A DNA stretch of 64,000 nt from Microsaccharimonas sp964523145 (GCA_964523145.1 CAZFYB010000004.1:1-64000), one strand, 5' to 3'; positions 1 through 7,992 are shown, numbered from the stretch's first letter. Notes: generated from the letters alone by a model not told the origin. A program made the numbers and translations.

Positions 1-2
1 AT

Positions 3-79
3 GGGTCAGTAGCTCAGCTGGTTAGAGCGTCTGCCTCTTAAGCAGAATGTCGTGGGTTCAAGTCCCACCTGACCCTCCA
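3..79 (+). tRNA. tRNA-Lys (anticodon CTT)
   Basis: A complete cloverleaf is visible. The acceptor stem GGGTCAG pairs with CTGACCC, the anticodon stem is TCTGC/GCAGA with loop CTCTTAA (anticodon CTT), and the T-arm carries TTCAAGT. The CCA end is encoded at 77-79. A symmetrical terminator follows immediately. Confidence 0.97.
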
Positions 80-115
80 TAGAAAAACCGCCTTGTCATA
101 AGGCGGTTTTTCTAT
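79..115. terminator. Bidirectional terminator between tRNA-Lys and prepilin
   Basis: The stem ACCGCCTT/AAGGCGGT has a 5-nt loop. It is flanked by an A-run on the left and a T-run on the right, so the hairpin works on both strands. It ends tRNA-Lys on the + strand and the prepilin gene on the - strand. Confidence 0.85.
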
Positions 116-1104
116 GGCTGTAGGGGAGGGCCCGTGGAACTAGAAGCGCCCGGTGTTCCATTCCATATCCACCCCGGGGAGTAGCCATCGGCAAATTCAT
201 ACAGTGTCGAGCCTTTGGTAATTTGTACTTTAGTGATTTTAAAGTTCGCACTGGAAGATGATATGCTGCCGGGAGACATGAGCTGTGCGCTCGATAAATT
301 AGTTATACCAGTAGGTACTGTCACAACGGCATTGTAACGCTTCCACCCGATATCAACGTTTCCTATCGGGAATAGTACATAGGTTGTTGGGCTTGAAAAA
401 TTTACTTCAATATTTGTGCCGGGTATCGATATAGAAGAGTAGAGATAGAACGAGAAATTGTATTGTTCGCCAGCCGTGACGGGCATTGACATAGCGCCTG
501 ACTTAAAAGCGATACGTAACTGTCCATTGACTGTCGTAGTAACATCATACGTTGCCTGACCGTCTGGACCACCGTTTGGAGAACGAGAGGTAATGTTACC
601 ACTGGGAGTTTGCGCCCCAAATTGTGAGCCATTTAACGCAACTTGTGGGTTAATGTGAAGGTTTGTAATAGCTGGCTGCCCATTTGTGCCATGCCCATCG
701 CATCCACCCAGCGTTGGCGAGCTTTTGGAGTTTGAGACGAAATAGCTGACACTGTTTGTCGTTGCGGTAATACAGAATGTCTTTGGGTTCGATGAGTTAT
801 CGAAGCGGTACTGGTAGCTAACGCCATTTTCATTTTTTAAGCCAATAGCTTCGAGTTCTGCTTCGGTTGGAAAGATTTCGGCATTTTGAATCGCAAAGGA
901 TTGAATTTTTGTGTACGCTTGTTTGGCCGTTGCCTGAGCTGCCGAAGCTTTTGCTCGATTTTGAATACCGTTATAGGCTACGATAGTAATAGCTGCCAGG
1001 ATTGCGATGACAACAACCACAATCAAAAGTTCCACGATAGTAAAACCACTACGATGCAGTGTTGTTTGCTGGGTGAAAGTGGTGCGTGATGCCTTGCGCG
1101 CCAT
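112..1104 (-). CDS. Type IV prepilin with large C-terminal adhesin-like domain
   Basis: This is a 330-residue surface-fibre subunit precursor. A short basic leader ends at Gly20, and the prepilin peptidase motif G-FTIVELL is followed by a hydrophobic helix of about 20 residues (class III signal sequence). Residues 50-140 form a pseudopilin-like globular part with two Cys that may pair. The last 190 residues look like a beta-sandwich carbohydrate-binding module ending in an FADGYSPGWIWNGTPGAS motif, which resembles the tail end of CBM4/9-like modules in actinophage minor tail proteins. The start has an AAAGGA Shine-Dalgarno sequence just upstream. No pilus assembly genes lie in the window. The prepilin call is firm; the head-domain assignment is inference. 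Confidence 0.85.
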   Translation of the reverse strand: MARKASRTTFTQQTTLHRSGFTIVELLIVVVVIAILAAITIVAYNGIQNRAKASAAQATAKQAYTKIQSFAIQNAEIFPTEAELEAIGLKNENGVSYQYRFDNSSNPKTFCITATTNSVSYFVSNSKSSPTLGGCDGHGTNGQPAITNLHINPQVALNGSQFGAQTPSGNITSRSPNGGPDGQATYDVTTTVNGQLRIAFKSGAMSMPVTAGEQYNFSFYLYSSISIPGTNIEVNFSSPTTYVLFPIGNVDIGWKRYNAVVTVPTGITNLSSAQLMSPGSISSSSANFKITKVQITKGSTLYEFADGYSPGWIWNGTPGASSSTGPPLQP

Positions 1105-1112
1105 AATTCCTT

Positions 1113-1586
1113 TTATGCTCTATGTAAAGAGGGGGCTGTGGCCGCGTTATCGTGCCACTTAGATTTATCAATTGCCAGCCAAATGAACCATACGAGTGGG
1201 AGGAAAATAGCCCACAGTACGAAGGTACCGTCTTTACCAAGTTTTTTGCCGATGTGATATTGAGCAATGAATATAAACACAGAGCTGGCAATGTTTACGA
1301 TAGGAACGAGTGTGAGGATTGCCCAGTAGCCTTGCTGGCCACCGATTTCAAGCAATTTCCAGGTGTTGTAAAACGGAACCCAAGCGATCCATGGTTTGAC
1401 GCCAGCCTTTTTGAATATACCCATTAAACTTATAGAAACGACAGCATAAACAAAAATACCGAATATAAGGGTGAATACGTAAGCGATAACGATAAACAAC
1501 GCAAAAGCGGTAACGTCATTTTCGGTGAGCGTTATGTTTGACGATGAGTACGAGGCTGTTTGAACGAGTTGGCTAAGAATATTCAT
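1113..1586 (-). CDS. Small multi-pass membrane protein, DUF5684-like
   Basis: The 157-residue protein has about four hydrophobic segments. The central stretch GVKPWIAWVPFYNTWKLLEI and the nearby GYWAIL and VPIVNI are typical of the DUF5684 family of small integral membrane proteins of unknown function, often found near prepilins or signal-peptidase-like genes. I chose the ATG at 1586 over the one at 1598. A TACAAT box (1602-1597 on the - strand) overlaps the 1598 ATG, so a transcript from it would begin at about 1586, giving a leaderless mRNA. The stop lies 8 nt before the prepilin start, so the two are probably co-transcribed. Confidence 0.7.
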   Translation of the reverse strand: MNILSQLVQTASYSSSNITLTENDVTAFALFIVIAYVFTLIFGIFVYAVVSISLMGIFKKAGVKPWIAWVPFYNTWKLLEIGGQQGYWAILTLVPIVNIASSVFIFIAQYHIGKKLGKDGTFVLWAIFLPLVWFIWLAIDKSKWHDNAATAPSLHRA

Positions 1587-1628
1587 AATAGTTTCCATTG
1601 TAGCACGGCATTTGCTACGCTAAAGGGT

Positions 1629-2435
1629 ATGAGAATTTTAGATGGACGTGAATTGGCTGATTTTGTGAAAGAGCGCCAAGCAAGGCAGGTGCGTGCACTG
1701 CGACAAGCGCAGCGAATTATCCCAACACTAGCGATTATTGTTACAAATAATGACCCAGTAATAGCAACGTATGTACGTCTTAAAGAGGCATACGGGGCTG
1801 ATATTTGGATTGAAGTGAAGATAGTACACACTGCTCAGGCTGAAGTTGAAGATACAATAAAACAGTTGAATGACGACCCTACTGTTCATGGGATTATATT
1901 GCAACTACCTTTAGACGATCCTTCTGAAACCGATGCCCTTGTTGCGCTAATTGCACCCGAAAAAGATGTTGATGGGCTTGGTCCAGATGCGAAGTATATT
2001 TCTGCCACTGCTATGGCGATCGACTGGTTGGCGGCTGGGTATAACGTAACCTTACGTGACAAAGAAATAGCTATTGTTGGCCAAGGTCGGTTAGTGGGTG
2101 CGCCACTAGCGCGCTTATGGCGAAATAACGGGTTAACTATAACAACGTATGATGAAACTACGGGCGATTTAACGACTGAGCTTCGTAAAGCTGATGTGAT
2201 CGTGACCGCTACGGGAGTACCTGGGCTTATTACTGAACATATGATCTCACCTGGAGCAGTCGTCATTGATGCAGGTACAGCTTCGGAAGGCGGCGTTATA
2301 TTAGGCGATGTTGCGCCGGAAGTACGAGAACGCCAAGACTTAACGATTACCCCTGAAAAAGGGGGAGTAGGACCGCTGACTATTGCTGCGCTATTTGATA
2401 ACGTGATCGAGGCAGCTCAAAAGCAGCGCGATTAA
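1629..2435 (+). CDS. folD: Bifunctional methylenetetrahydrofolate dehydrogenase/cyclohydrolase, divergent
   Basis: The 268-residue FolD-type enzyme interconverts methylene-, methenyl- and formyl-tetrahydrofolate in the cytosol. Visible signatures are the catalytic lysine in YVRLKEAYG (K52), QLPL at 92-95, KDVDG at 112-116, the nucleotide-binding loop GQGRLVGAPLA (151-161) and the C-terminal GGVGPLT. The usual PCTP segment after KDVDG is replaced by ISATAMAI, so one active-site wall is altered. The start is the ATG at 1629, seven nt after a weak TACGCT box; upstream in-frame codons would run into the divergent gene. It ends 6 nt from the convergent response regulator gene. Confidence 0.88.
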   Translation: MRILDGRELADFVKERQARQVRALRQAQRIIPTLAIIVTNNDPVIATYVRLKEAYGADIWIEVKIVHTAQAEVEDTIKQLNDDPTVHGIILQLPLDDPSETDALVALIAPEKDVDGLGPDAKYISATAMAIDWLAAGYNVTLRDKEIAIVGQGRLVGAPLARLWRNNGLTITTYDETTGDLTTELRKADVIVTATGVPGLITEHMISPGAVVIDAGTASEGGVILGDVAPEVRERQDLTITPEKGGVGPLTIAALFDNVIEAAQKQRD

Positions 2436-2441
2436 ACACGC

Positions 2442-2810
2442 TTAAACGCCCAATGCTTCTTTAACGCGTTGCACCACTTGTCGAGGGGTGAGTTCGGCTT
2501 TTACGATATAACTATGAATACCGAGCCCGCGAATGCCCTTTGGAGCTTCTTCTTCGCCAAGGTTGGTCAAAATAATAACGGGAATATCTTTACCCCAAGG
2601 CTCTTTGCGAATGATCGTTAATGCCTCATCGCCGCTCATTTCTGGCATTTGCAGGTCAAGCAAAATAATATCAGGCGCAAACTGCTCAACGAGGGCAACG
2701 CCCCGTTCGCCAGTGTCAGCTAAGGCTACATCAAAACCGTCCGTCTCGAATTTCATTCGGTACATTTGGCTAATAACTGGGTCGTCTTCAATAATCGCTA
2801 TCTTGGTCAT
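2442..2810 (-). CDS. Single-domain response regulator (CheY-like receiver)
   Basis: The 122-residue protein is one receiver domain with no output domain. The acidic pair E8/D9/D10, the phospho-acceptor D52 in DIILLDLQMP, T82 in ILTN and the switch lysine K104 are all in place. It is divergent from a histidine kinase whose start is only 27 bp away, so the two are likely cognate. Without an output domain the signal is probably passed by protein-protein contact. No Shine-Dalgarno sequence precedes the start. A TATTAT box sits 11 nt upstream, as expected for a leaderless message. Confidence 0.93.
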   Translation of the reverse strand: MTKIAIIEDDPVISQMYRMKFETDGFDVALADTGERGVALVEQFAPDIILLDLQMPEMSGDEALTIIRKEPWGKDIPVIILTNLGEEEAPKGIRGLGIHSYIVKAELTPRQVVQRVKEALGV

Positions 2811-2820
2811 GGTTATGTAC

Positions 2821-2827
2821 TATAATA
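2821..2827. promoter_or_regulatory. Shared -10 box of the divergent two-component genes
   Basis: The heptamer TATAATA reads TATAAT on the + strand (2821-2826) and TATTAT on the - strand (2827-2822). Each hexamer is followed by exactly 11 nt and then a start codon (2838 on +, 2810 on -). Neither side has a Shine-Dalgarno sequence, so one AT box appears to fire two leaderless transcripts. Confidence 0.65.
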
Positions 2828-2837
2828 GCAAGTACTG

Positions 2838-4145
2838 ATGAAACGCGAAACACACACCTCGAAAAAACGGACCCTTAACAGGTATAATGTGAATGTTTTT
2901 TTCGCTGAGCTAGGCGATGAATTAAAAAGCACCGTTGATTTACGTGAGCTGTTGTCGCGTTCGGCTACACTGATAGCCCAAACTTTTAACGCAGCCGATG
3001 CTTCGTTTGTCGTGTATACCAGCGAAGCGACTGCAGAGCAAGTTGGCTGTGGGCGATATGGTCATGTTTCGTATCGTGAGGCTCGGTGGCTTGATACCGA
3101 AATTAAAACGCTGACGAGCGAAACAATTGTTCGTGACGCTTTACGTTCTGAAGATGAGCTTATCCGGCGATTGATGGTGAGTCACCGCGTGGCAATTATC
3201 TTGCCATTGGTGCACCAAGGTAACTTGGCCGGCTATTTATTTTTAGGAGAGCACAAACGCAAAGGCTATTCGGCCAGGGATATTCGCGTCATTGGCTCTA
3301 TTGCTGATGAGCTGGTTATTGCGATTGAAAATGCGCTATCGGTCGAAAAGATTAAAGAACTCAATGCTCGCTTAGAGCAACGGGTAGATGCAGCAACGAA
3401 AGAGTTGCGTAAAAGTAACGCCCAGCTGCAAAAACTTGATGAAGCCAAAGATGAATTTATTAGTATGGCGAGCCACCAACTCCGTACGCCACTCACCAGT
3501 ATAAAAGGCTACATTAGTATGTTGATGGAAGGTGACGTGGGTAAGGTGACGCCTGATCAAAAACACCTATTAAGTGAAGCGTTTGTCAGTAGCGAGCGAA
3601 TGGTTCGGTTAATTGGGGACTTTTTAAATGTATCGCGATTGCAAACAGGTAAATTTGTGATTGATAAACGGCCGGTGAATTTAGCGCGGCTTGTGCAGCA
3701 CGAAATCGATGGCTTAGAAACAAATGCATCGGCACGAGGTATTACTTTCTCATACAAATCGCCAAAAAATATCCCTGATTTAGAGCTTGATGAAAATAAG
3801 ATCCAGCAGGTGGTGATGAATTTTGCCGATAATGCTATTTTTTACTCGAAAGAAAAAACGAAGATTATCGTAACACTTAAAAAAGTTGGTGATGAAGTAG
3901 AGTTTACGGTAAAAGACAACGGCATCGGAGTGCCCGAAGAAGAACAGGCGAAATTATTTAATAAATTCTTTAGGGCGACTAATGCGCGGCGCGTACGACC
4001 CGATGGCACTGGTGTGGGATTATTTTTAGCAAAAAAAGTTATTACTGACCATGGTGGCGGGGTTATTTTTGAATCAATTGAAGGTAAGGGAAGCACTTTT
4101 GGGTTTAGGTTGCCGTTACCTATAAAGAAAAAGGCGAAATCCTAA
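2838..4145 (+). CDS. GAF-domain sensor histidine kinase
   Basis: The 435-residue kinase has no evident transmembrane segment, so it is probably cytoplasmic. A GAF-like domain covers residues 20-170, followed by a coiled coil (170-205) and a HisKA domain with H213 in SHQLRTPLTSIKGY. The HATPase domain shows the N box (VVMNFADNA, 325-333), the G1 box (DNGIGV, 360-365) and the G2 box (GTGVGLFLA, 390-398). The receiver encoded divergently is the likely partner. The start is the ATG 11 nt after TATAAT, with no leader. Its last 4 nt overlap the stop of the convergent gene. Confidence 0.93.
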   Translation: MKRETHTSKKRTLNRYNVNVFFAELGDELKSTVDLRELLSRSATLIAQTFNAADASFVVYTSEATAEQVGCGRYGHVSYREARWLDTEIKTLTSETIVRDALRSEDELIRRLMVSHRVAIILPLVHQGNLAGYLFLGEHKRKGYSARDIRVIGSIADELVIAIENALSVEKIKELNARLEQRVDAATKELRKSNAQLQKLDEAKDEFISMASHQLRTPLTSIKGYISMLMEGDVGKVTPDQKHLLSEAFVSSERMVRLIGDFLNVSRLQTGKFVIDKRPVNLARLVQHEIDGLETNASARGITFSYKSPKNIPDLELDENKIQQVVMNFADNAIFYSKEKTKIIVTLKKVGDEVEFTVKDNGIGVPEEEQAKLFNKFFRATNARRVRPDGTGVGLFLAKKVITDHGGGVIFESIEGKGSTFGFRLPLPIKKKAKS

Positions 4146-4366
4146 GCGCCAGTTGAAATACGAATAAGTTCGTAAATAAGCCAACCAATCACCGCAACGA
4201 TCAACACTGCAATAAGAATAGGTTTTGCGATTCGCTTATGATCAAACCACCATTGACCCACCTTGGTTCGGTTGGCGGCAGAAATACGAGTGACTACTGG
4301 TTTCGTAATAGCCGCATCGATGCCGGTGTATTGTTTATTGCGCTTCTTTTTTTGCTTATTTGCCAT
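4142..4366 (-). CDS. Small basic single-pass membrane protein
   Basis: The 74-residue protein has a lysine/arginine-rich N-terminus (KQKKKRNKQ), an RTKVGQWWFDHKR segment and one hydrophobic helix at about 48-68. I do not recognise a family. A TATACT box (4382-4377, - strand) lies 10 nt before the ATG, so the message is probably leaderless. The real-gene call rests on the promoter position, the clear membrane helix and the snug 4-nt overlap with the kinase gene. Confidence 0.7.
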   Translation of the reverse strand: MANKQKKKRNKQYTGIDAAITKPVVTRISAANRTKVGQWWFDHKRIAKPILIAVLIVAVIGWLIYELIRISTGA

Positions 4367-4387
4367 ATATATTTTTAGTATACCAAA

Positions 4388-4413
4388 AACCCCGCTCGAA
4401 AGGGAGCGGGGTT
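4388..4413 (-). terminator. Terminator of the LPxTG gene
   Basis: The stem AACCCCGCTC/GAGCGGGGTT has a 6-nt loop and is followed on the - strand by a T-run. It lies about 50 nt past the stop of the LPxTG gene and directly before the -10 box of the next minus-strand gene. Confidence 0.85.
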
Positions 4414-4465
4414 ATGGTTGTTCTGAATCGCTTCAGTGCAATTACGCAGAGTGAGCGGTCAGACT

Positions 4466-5821
4466 CTAGAGGCCAAGTGCACGGCGGCTTGCGATGTAGT
4501 AACCAACGCTTGCAATCAATGCACCAAGTCCTAATACGGCAACAATGTTTTCACCTACACCAGTTTGTGGTAGTTCAGGTGGAGTTGGTGGTGTAACAGG
4601 TGGAGTCACAGGAGTGTCAGCACACTTGCTGAGGTCCTTTGTGTACTTCGCTGTATCGAATTCGCTTTCCTTGATTGTAATAATCTTCTTGGTAGCAAGT
4701 TCACATACAGTTATCTTACCTGGTTCACATTTCTTGTTAACAGTAACATTAGCGTCATCGCTTTTGCTCCCGTTGTTTGTGTTGGCTGAGGCAACGTTCT
4801 TAAGAACGTTGTCGCCACACTTCAAGTCAGCTTCTTTAGTGTTCACCTTTGCGCTAAATTTAACGAAAGCGTTTGAACCTGGAGTGTAGTTACCGATGTT
4901 AATACCACCAGCAGTTACAAGGTTATCACTTACATTTTTAGCAGCAGAGTTAGACGCGTTCTTAAGGTACGTTGAACCTGGGATGTATTCAACACCTTGT
5001 GGAAGAACGTCTTTAAGAACTACGTTGTTTTGTTCTGTAGTACCAGTATTCTTGTACTCAATTTGGTAATCAACGGTGTCGCCATTTTTCGTAGCTACGT
5101 TTTCAGACCAAGTTGTTGTACCGGCTGCGCGAACTTGCTTGCTAACAGTGAAGTTAGGTTGGTCGGCTTTGATACGAAAGGTAACATAGCCAGCAAATTC
5201 GTTACAACCAGGTATTTTACCATCAAGGGCGTTGTAACCAAGTGTTGCACCGCTTGTAATGATGTTGTCAGAAAGAGTTGCGCCATCAGTTGCGCCGAAG
5301 TTGTGGATGGTTGCAGAACCAGGAACATAACGGAGGGCGATGTCGCCACCAGTAGTGTTCTTGAAACTTACGTCATCCCATACTTGGGTTGGGTTAGCGT
5401 TTGTAGCGCCAACATATCCAACAGCTTTAGTACCGTTGCTGCCGTTTGGAACGACTGCAGGGATTTCAGCTTTTGCATATGAACCAGTTGCGACTAAGTT
5501 TAAGTTAGAAGCAGCGTTGTTGTGGTAGTACATATACATTACGTACTCTTTACCAGCTGAAAGGCTGATTTCGTCAGCGTAGGTAGTGTTTGAAGCACTT
5601 GCTTCGCGAACTTGAACGAAGTTTCGTTCGTCACCGTGAGCTGGGTTGTCAGTGATCGAGTTAAAGGTAATATAATCTGCTGGTGCAGCTGTTGTGAACG
5701 TTTGTCGGCTTGGACCCCAAGCAAATACAGCGGCTGGAATAATGACTGCAGCAGCAATCATTGCAACAACAGCGCTAAATCGCTTCGGAGCACGACGGAC
5801 GAGTGAGCTAATCTTACTCAT
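4466..5821 (-). CDS. LPxTG-anchored surface protein with DUF11-type repeat
   Basis: The 451-residue secreted protein has an N-terminal signal sequence (basic, then VVAMIAAAVIIPAAVFA). A beta-rich ectodomain follows, with a DUF11-like repeat around residues 225-350 (NGDTVDYQIEYKNTGTTEQ, LKDVLPQGVEYIPGS). The C-terminal sorting signal is complete: a Pro/Thr spacer, LPQTG at about 417-421, a hydrophobic helix and an RR-rich tail. A sortase would anchor it to peptidoglycan, but no sortase gene is in the window. GGAG lies 8 nt before the ATG, so this gene has a normal leader, unlike its neighbours. Its upstream region shares a repeat with the neighbouring cassette. It could serve as a major surface-layer component. 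Confidence 0.88.
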   Translation of the reverse strand: MSKISSLVRRAPKRFSAVVAMIAAAVIIPAAVFAWGPSRQTFTTAAPADYITFNSITDNPAHGDERNFVQVREASASNTTYADEISLSAGKEYVMYMYYHNNAASNLNLVATGSYAKAEIPAVVPNGSNGTKAVGYVGATNANPTQVWDDVSFKNTTGGDIALRYVPGSATIHNFGATDGATLSDNIITSGATLGYNALDGKIPGCNEFAGYVTFRIKADQPNFTVSKQVRAAGTTTWSENVATKNGDTVDYQIEYKNTGTTEQNNVVLKDVLPQGVEYIPGSTYLKNASNSAAKNVSDNLVTAGGINIGNYTPGSNAFVKFSAKVNTKEADLKCGDNVLKNVASANTNNGSKSDDANVTVNKKCEPGKITVCELATKKIITIKESEFDTAKYTKDLSKCADTPVTPPVTPPTPPELPQTGVGENIVAVLGLGALIASVGYYIASRRALGL

Positions 5822-6037
5822 ATAATATTCTCCATTTCTTGATTCATCTCGCAGATAAAATCAAAAGTTATTAATTAATTGAACATTGTTGCCGAGTTGT
5901 TAACCGTTACAAATCAGATCATTACAATGTGCATGTCCGAATCCAAAAAATGGACTCTTGAGGAGTCGTTACTCAACTACGAGTGCGGTAAAGCACTCAA
6001 GTAGGAATAAGACTCCTCGCAATAAAGCTGTAGAACA
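5822..6037. other. Non-coding region with nested hairpin and cassette repeat
   Basis: No convincing ORF is present. From 5960 to 6018 there is a nested structure: GAGGAGTC (5960-5967) pairs with GACTCCTC (6011-6018), CTAC with GTAG, and GAGTGC with GCACTC around a GGTAAA loop. GACTC at 5953-5957 could instead pair with GAGTC at 5963-5967, so two folds compete. Segments 5909-5937 and 6022-6034 recur inverted at 7890-7937. On the - strand this lies in the likely leader or promoter zone of the LPxTG gene. Confidence 0.6.
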
Positions 6038-6079
6038 GGTGAGTGGGCGCGCCGTTTTAAGGCAGCGCGCCCACTCACC
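6038..6079 (-). terminator. Strong terminator hairpin of the cassette minus operon
   Basis: A perfect 15-bp stem, GGTGAGTGGGCGCGC with its complement and a 12-nt loop, sits 9 nt past the stop at 6088. There is no long T-run. The stem is very G+C-rich, like the hairpins after the other G+C-rich loci in this window. Confidence 0.7.
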
Positions 6080-6087
6080 AGTGGACC

Positions 6088-7113
6088 CTAGAAACCGCCG
6101 ACTTCTCCATCGTTGCTTCCACCCTCGTTAGGGGGAGGAGGTGCAGAGGGAGTAGCCGGTGCCGGAGTCGTACCAGGAGCTTGCACTCCTGTTTCCGAAC
6201 CCGGGGTGTTGGTAGGTGTGTCAACCACACCGTTACCGCCCGGCGCTACGGTTTGCACCGGAGGCGGAGTGGTTTCGGCGGGGGTTGATACCTGCGGAAC
6301 AACGGGCTTCGTGCCGGTACCGACATCCTGACCCTTACCTCCATCGCCGGGCTGGCGATAGTCGGCGGGGTCATCGGACTTCGGAGCGACACAAACGCCG
6401 TTCTCGTTGTACTTCTCACCTTCGGGGCAGTCCGGGGTATCCGTCTTGCCCGGGGGCAAGGGCGGAGGACCTTCGGTGGCAAGGTTGCCGCACCGAGCCA
6501 TGATCCAGATTGTCCGTCCGTCAGGAAGAACGATCTGAATCGCGCTTCGGTCGCCGCCAATTCCTGCATGATCCGCACCGACAACGGTTCCGTTCTCAAC
6601 ACCCGTGTTATGGGCGCTATCAGGAACATCATCGGGAGTGATCTTACTTGAGGCGATCGCGATGCCAACTTCGAGGTCGAGGTCGACCGCCGCCTGGGTT
6701 GCACAGCCTTCGCTGTCTACCAGGGTGGAACGGTCAACGTCTCGCTGGAAGAACACCTTTGCAGCACCGGCCAGCAGATCGGGATCCTTACGGGTCTCCA
6801 TCTGCCATTCGTGTGCTGCGGCGACTGCCTCTTCGTTGGTTGAAGCATCACGGATTGCCGCGATGCCTTCGTAGTACCAACGATTATTGGTGTTGTCGGA
6901 CTCCACGGTCATCCAGGTGGTGGCGCAAGCCTCCGGTTCTGAAGTCGAGTCGGGAGTTGCCGATGCCGTCGGCGATGGGTTCTTCATGGACGTTTGTCCA
7001 TCTGTGCCATTTGCCATTCCCAGGAAGGGGATGGCAAAGACAACAACAAGCACAGCGGCGAGGCAGATGGCAAGAATGCCAGCAGCCTTACCGCGAGTTT
7101 GCGTGTGAGCCAT
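6088..7113 (-). CDS. Secreted or anchored protein with long Pro/Thr/Gly-rich tail
   Basis: The 341-residue product has an N-terminal membrane anchor or signal (ILAICLAAVLVVVFAIPFLG). A folded part at about 60-240 contains several Cys, including MARCGNL and a CPEG...NGVC pair typical of a small disulfide loop. The last 110 residues are low-complexity Pro/Thr/Gly/Ala, as in extended surface stalks. I recognise no family. The Shine-Dalgarno sequence AGGGAGG lies 7 nt before the ATG and overlaps the stop of the upstream gene, so the two are translationally coupled. Codons end mostly in G or C, unlike the flanking chromosome. Confidence 0.75.
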   Translation of the reverse strand: MAHTQTRGKAAGILAICLAAVLVVVFAIPFLGMANGTDGQTSMKNPSPTASATPDSTSEPEACATTWMTVESDNTNNRWYYEGIAAIRDASTNEEAVAAAHEWQMETRKDPDLLAGAAKVFFQRDVDRSTLVDSEGCATQAAVDLDLEVGIAIASSKITPDDVPDSAHNTGVENGTVVGADHAGIGGDRSAIQIVLPDGRTIWIMARCGNLATEGPPPLPPGKTDTPDCPEGEKYNENGVCVAPKSDDPADYRQPGDGGKGQDVGTGTKPVVPQVSTPAETTPPPVQTVAPGGNGVVDTPTNTPGSETGVQAPGTTPAPATPSAPPPPNEGGSNDGEVGGF

Positions 7114-7125
7114 TTCGTGACCTCC

Positions 7126-7737
7126 CTAGGTCGTCTGGTTGTGCGGAAGGTTGAGGTCCGCGGGGTTGGTGCTGATGGTGGTTGTCGTCCGAGGCTTGGC
7201 TCGCAGAGCAAACCGGTAGGCCAGAAGGGCGAACAGGCAGATGGTTGCCACGAGGACAACAATCTCCAGAAACGAGCCGGGGTTGTGCCCCAGCTTGTTT
7301 GAATACAGCATGATCATGATTGGGTTCAAGATCAGGGCAACAAGGCAGCCCAACAGAGCGCCGATTACCACATAAGACACGATGGTCCCAGTGGAGGTGG
7401 CTTCGGTCTGAACTACCGCGACAGCCGGGGACTTCCGCGAGCGGAGGTTCCTGACTTTCGTTGCCGCTGTGGCGAGGGGCTGGGCTGCGTTCTGCACGCG
7501 CTGGATCGGCGTGATGCCGGCCGCAGTGCGTGCAGTCTTCAGCTTTGCTTCCTTGTCCTTCAGGCCGGTGGCAACGGCTTCCTCGAGCGTCTTGTCGATA
7601 GCGACACGCTGCGTGATGCCGTTCTTGATGGCCGTGTTGTAGTGCTCAAGCGCCTTCTCGTAGCGGGAAACTCCCGGCTTCGTGAATGTGTCGAGCCCAG
7701 CGCGAAGGTTGGCTTCGGTGAAAAGGGTTCTGGTCAT
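7126..7737 (-). CDS. Unknown protein with two C-terminal membrane helices
   Basis: In this 203-residue protein, residues 1-110 are helical, charged and presumably cytoplasmic. Two hydrophobic helices follow at about 118-146 and 153-175, then a Thr/Pro/Asn-rich tail. No family is recognised. I chose the ATG at 7737 because GGGAG lies 7 nt upstream; the ATG at 7761 has no such signal. First gene of a two-gene operon with the secreted Pro-rich protein, so a shared envelope role is plausible. It is G+C-rich relative to the chromosome. Confidence 0.72.
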   Translation of the reverse strand: MTRTLFTEANLRAGLDTFTKPGVSRYEKALEHYNTAIKNGITQRVAIDKTLEEAVATGLKDKEAKLKTARTAAGITPIQRVQNAAQPLATAATKVRNLRSRKSPAVAVVQTEATSTGTIVSYVVIGALLGCLVALILNPIMIMLYSNKLGHNPGSFLEIVVLVATICLFALLAYRFALRAKPRTTTTISTNPADLNLPHNQTT

Positions 7738-7992
7738 TGTCTTACTCCCGGTTCTCCCCATGGATGATTGCGCGGATGCGCATATAAATATGCGTTTCCG
7801 CAGCTTGCTGTCCCTGGGGTGGTCGGGAGCAGCGCGACAACCCGCTATATAGTAGGCTGACGTGCTACTCCCGAAAGAGTAAGATAAAATCTATAGCTTT
7901 ATCAGTGCAAGACATGCACTGTAATGATCTGATTTGTTAACGTCCTCCTCACCCTGATGAAGCTTTCATACCTCACCCGTAATGATGTTATT

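Noticed and set aside
1152..1427. Open frame of 91 codons on the + strand
   Set aside because: It is antisense to the DUF5684-like gene, which has clear membrane helices and a matching promoter; the + frame has no ribosome site or family-like sequence.
6113..7302. Several long + strand frames across the cassette minus operon
   Set aside because: High G+C produces long open frames on the opposite strand by chance. The minus genes have Shine-Dalgarno sequences, a signal anchor and a terminator; the + frames have none.
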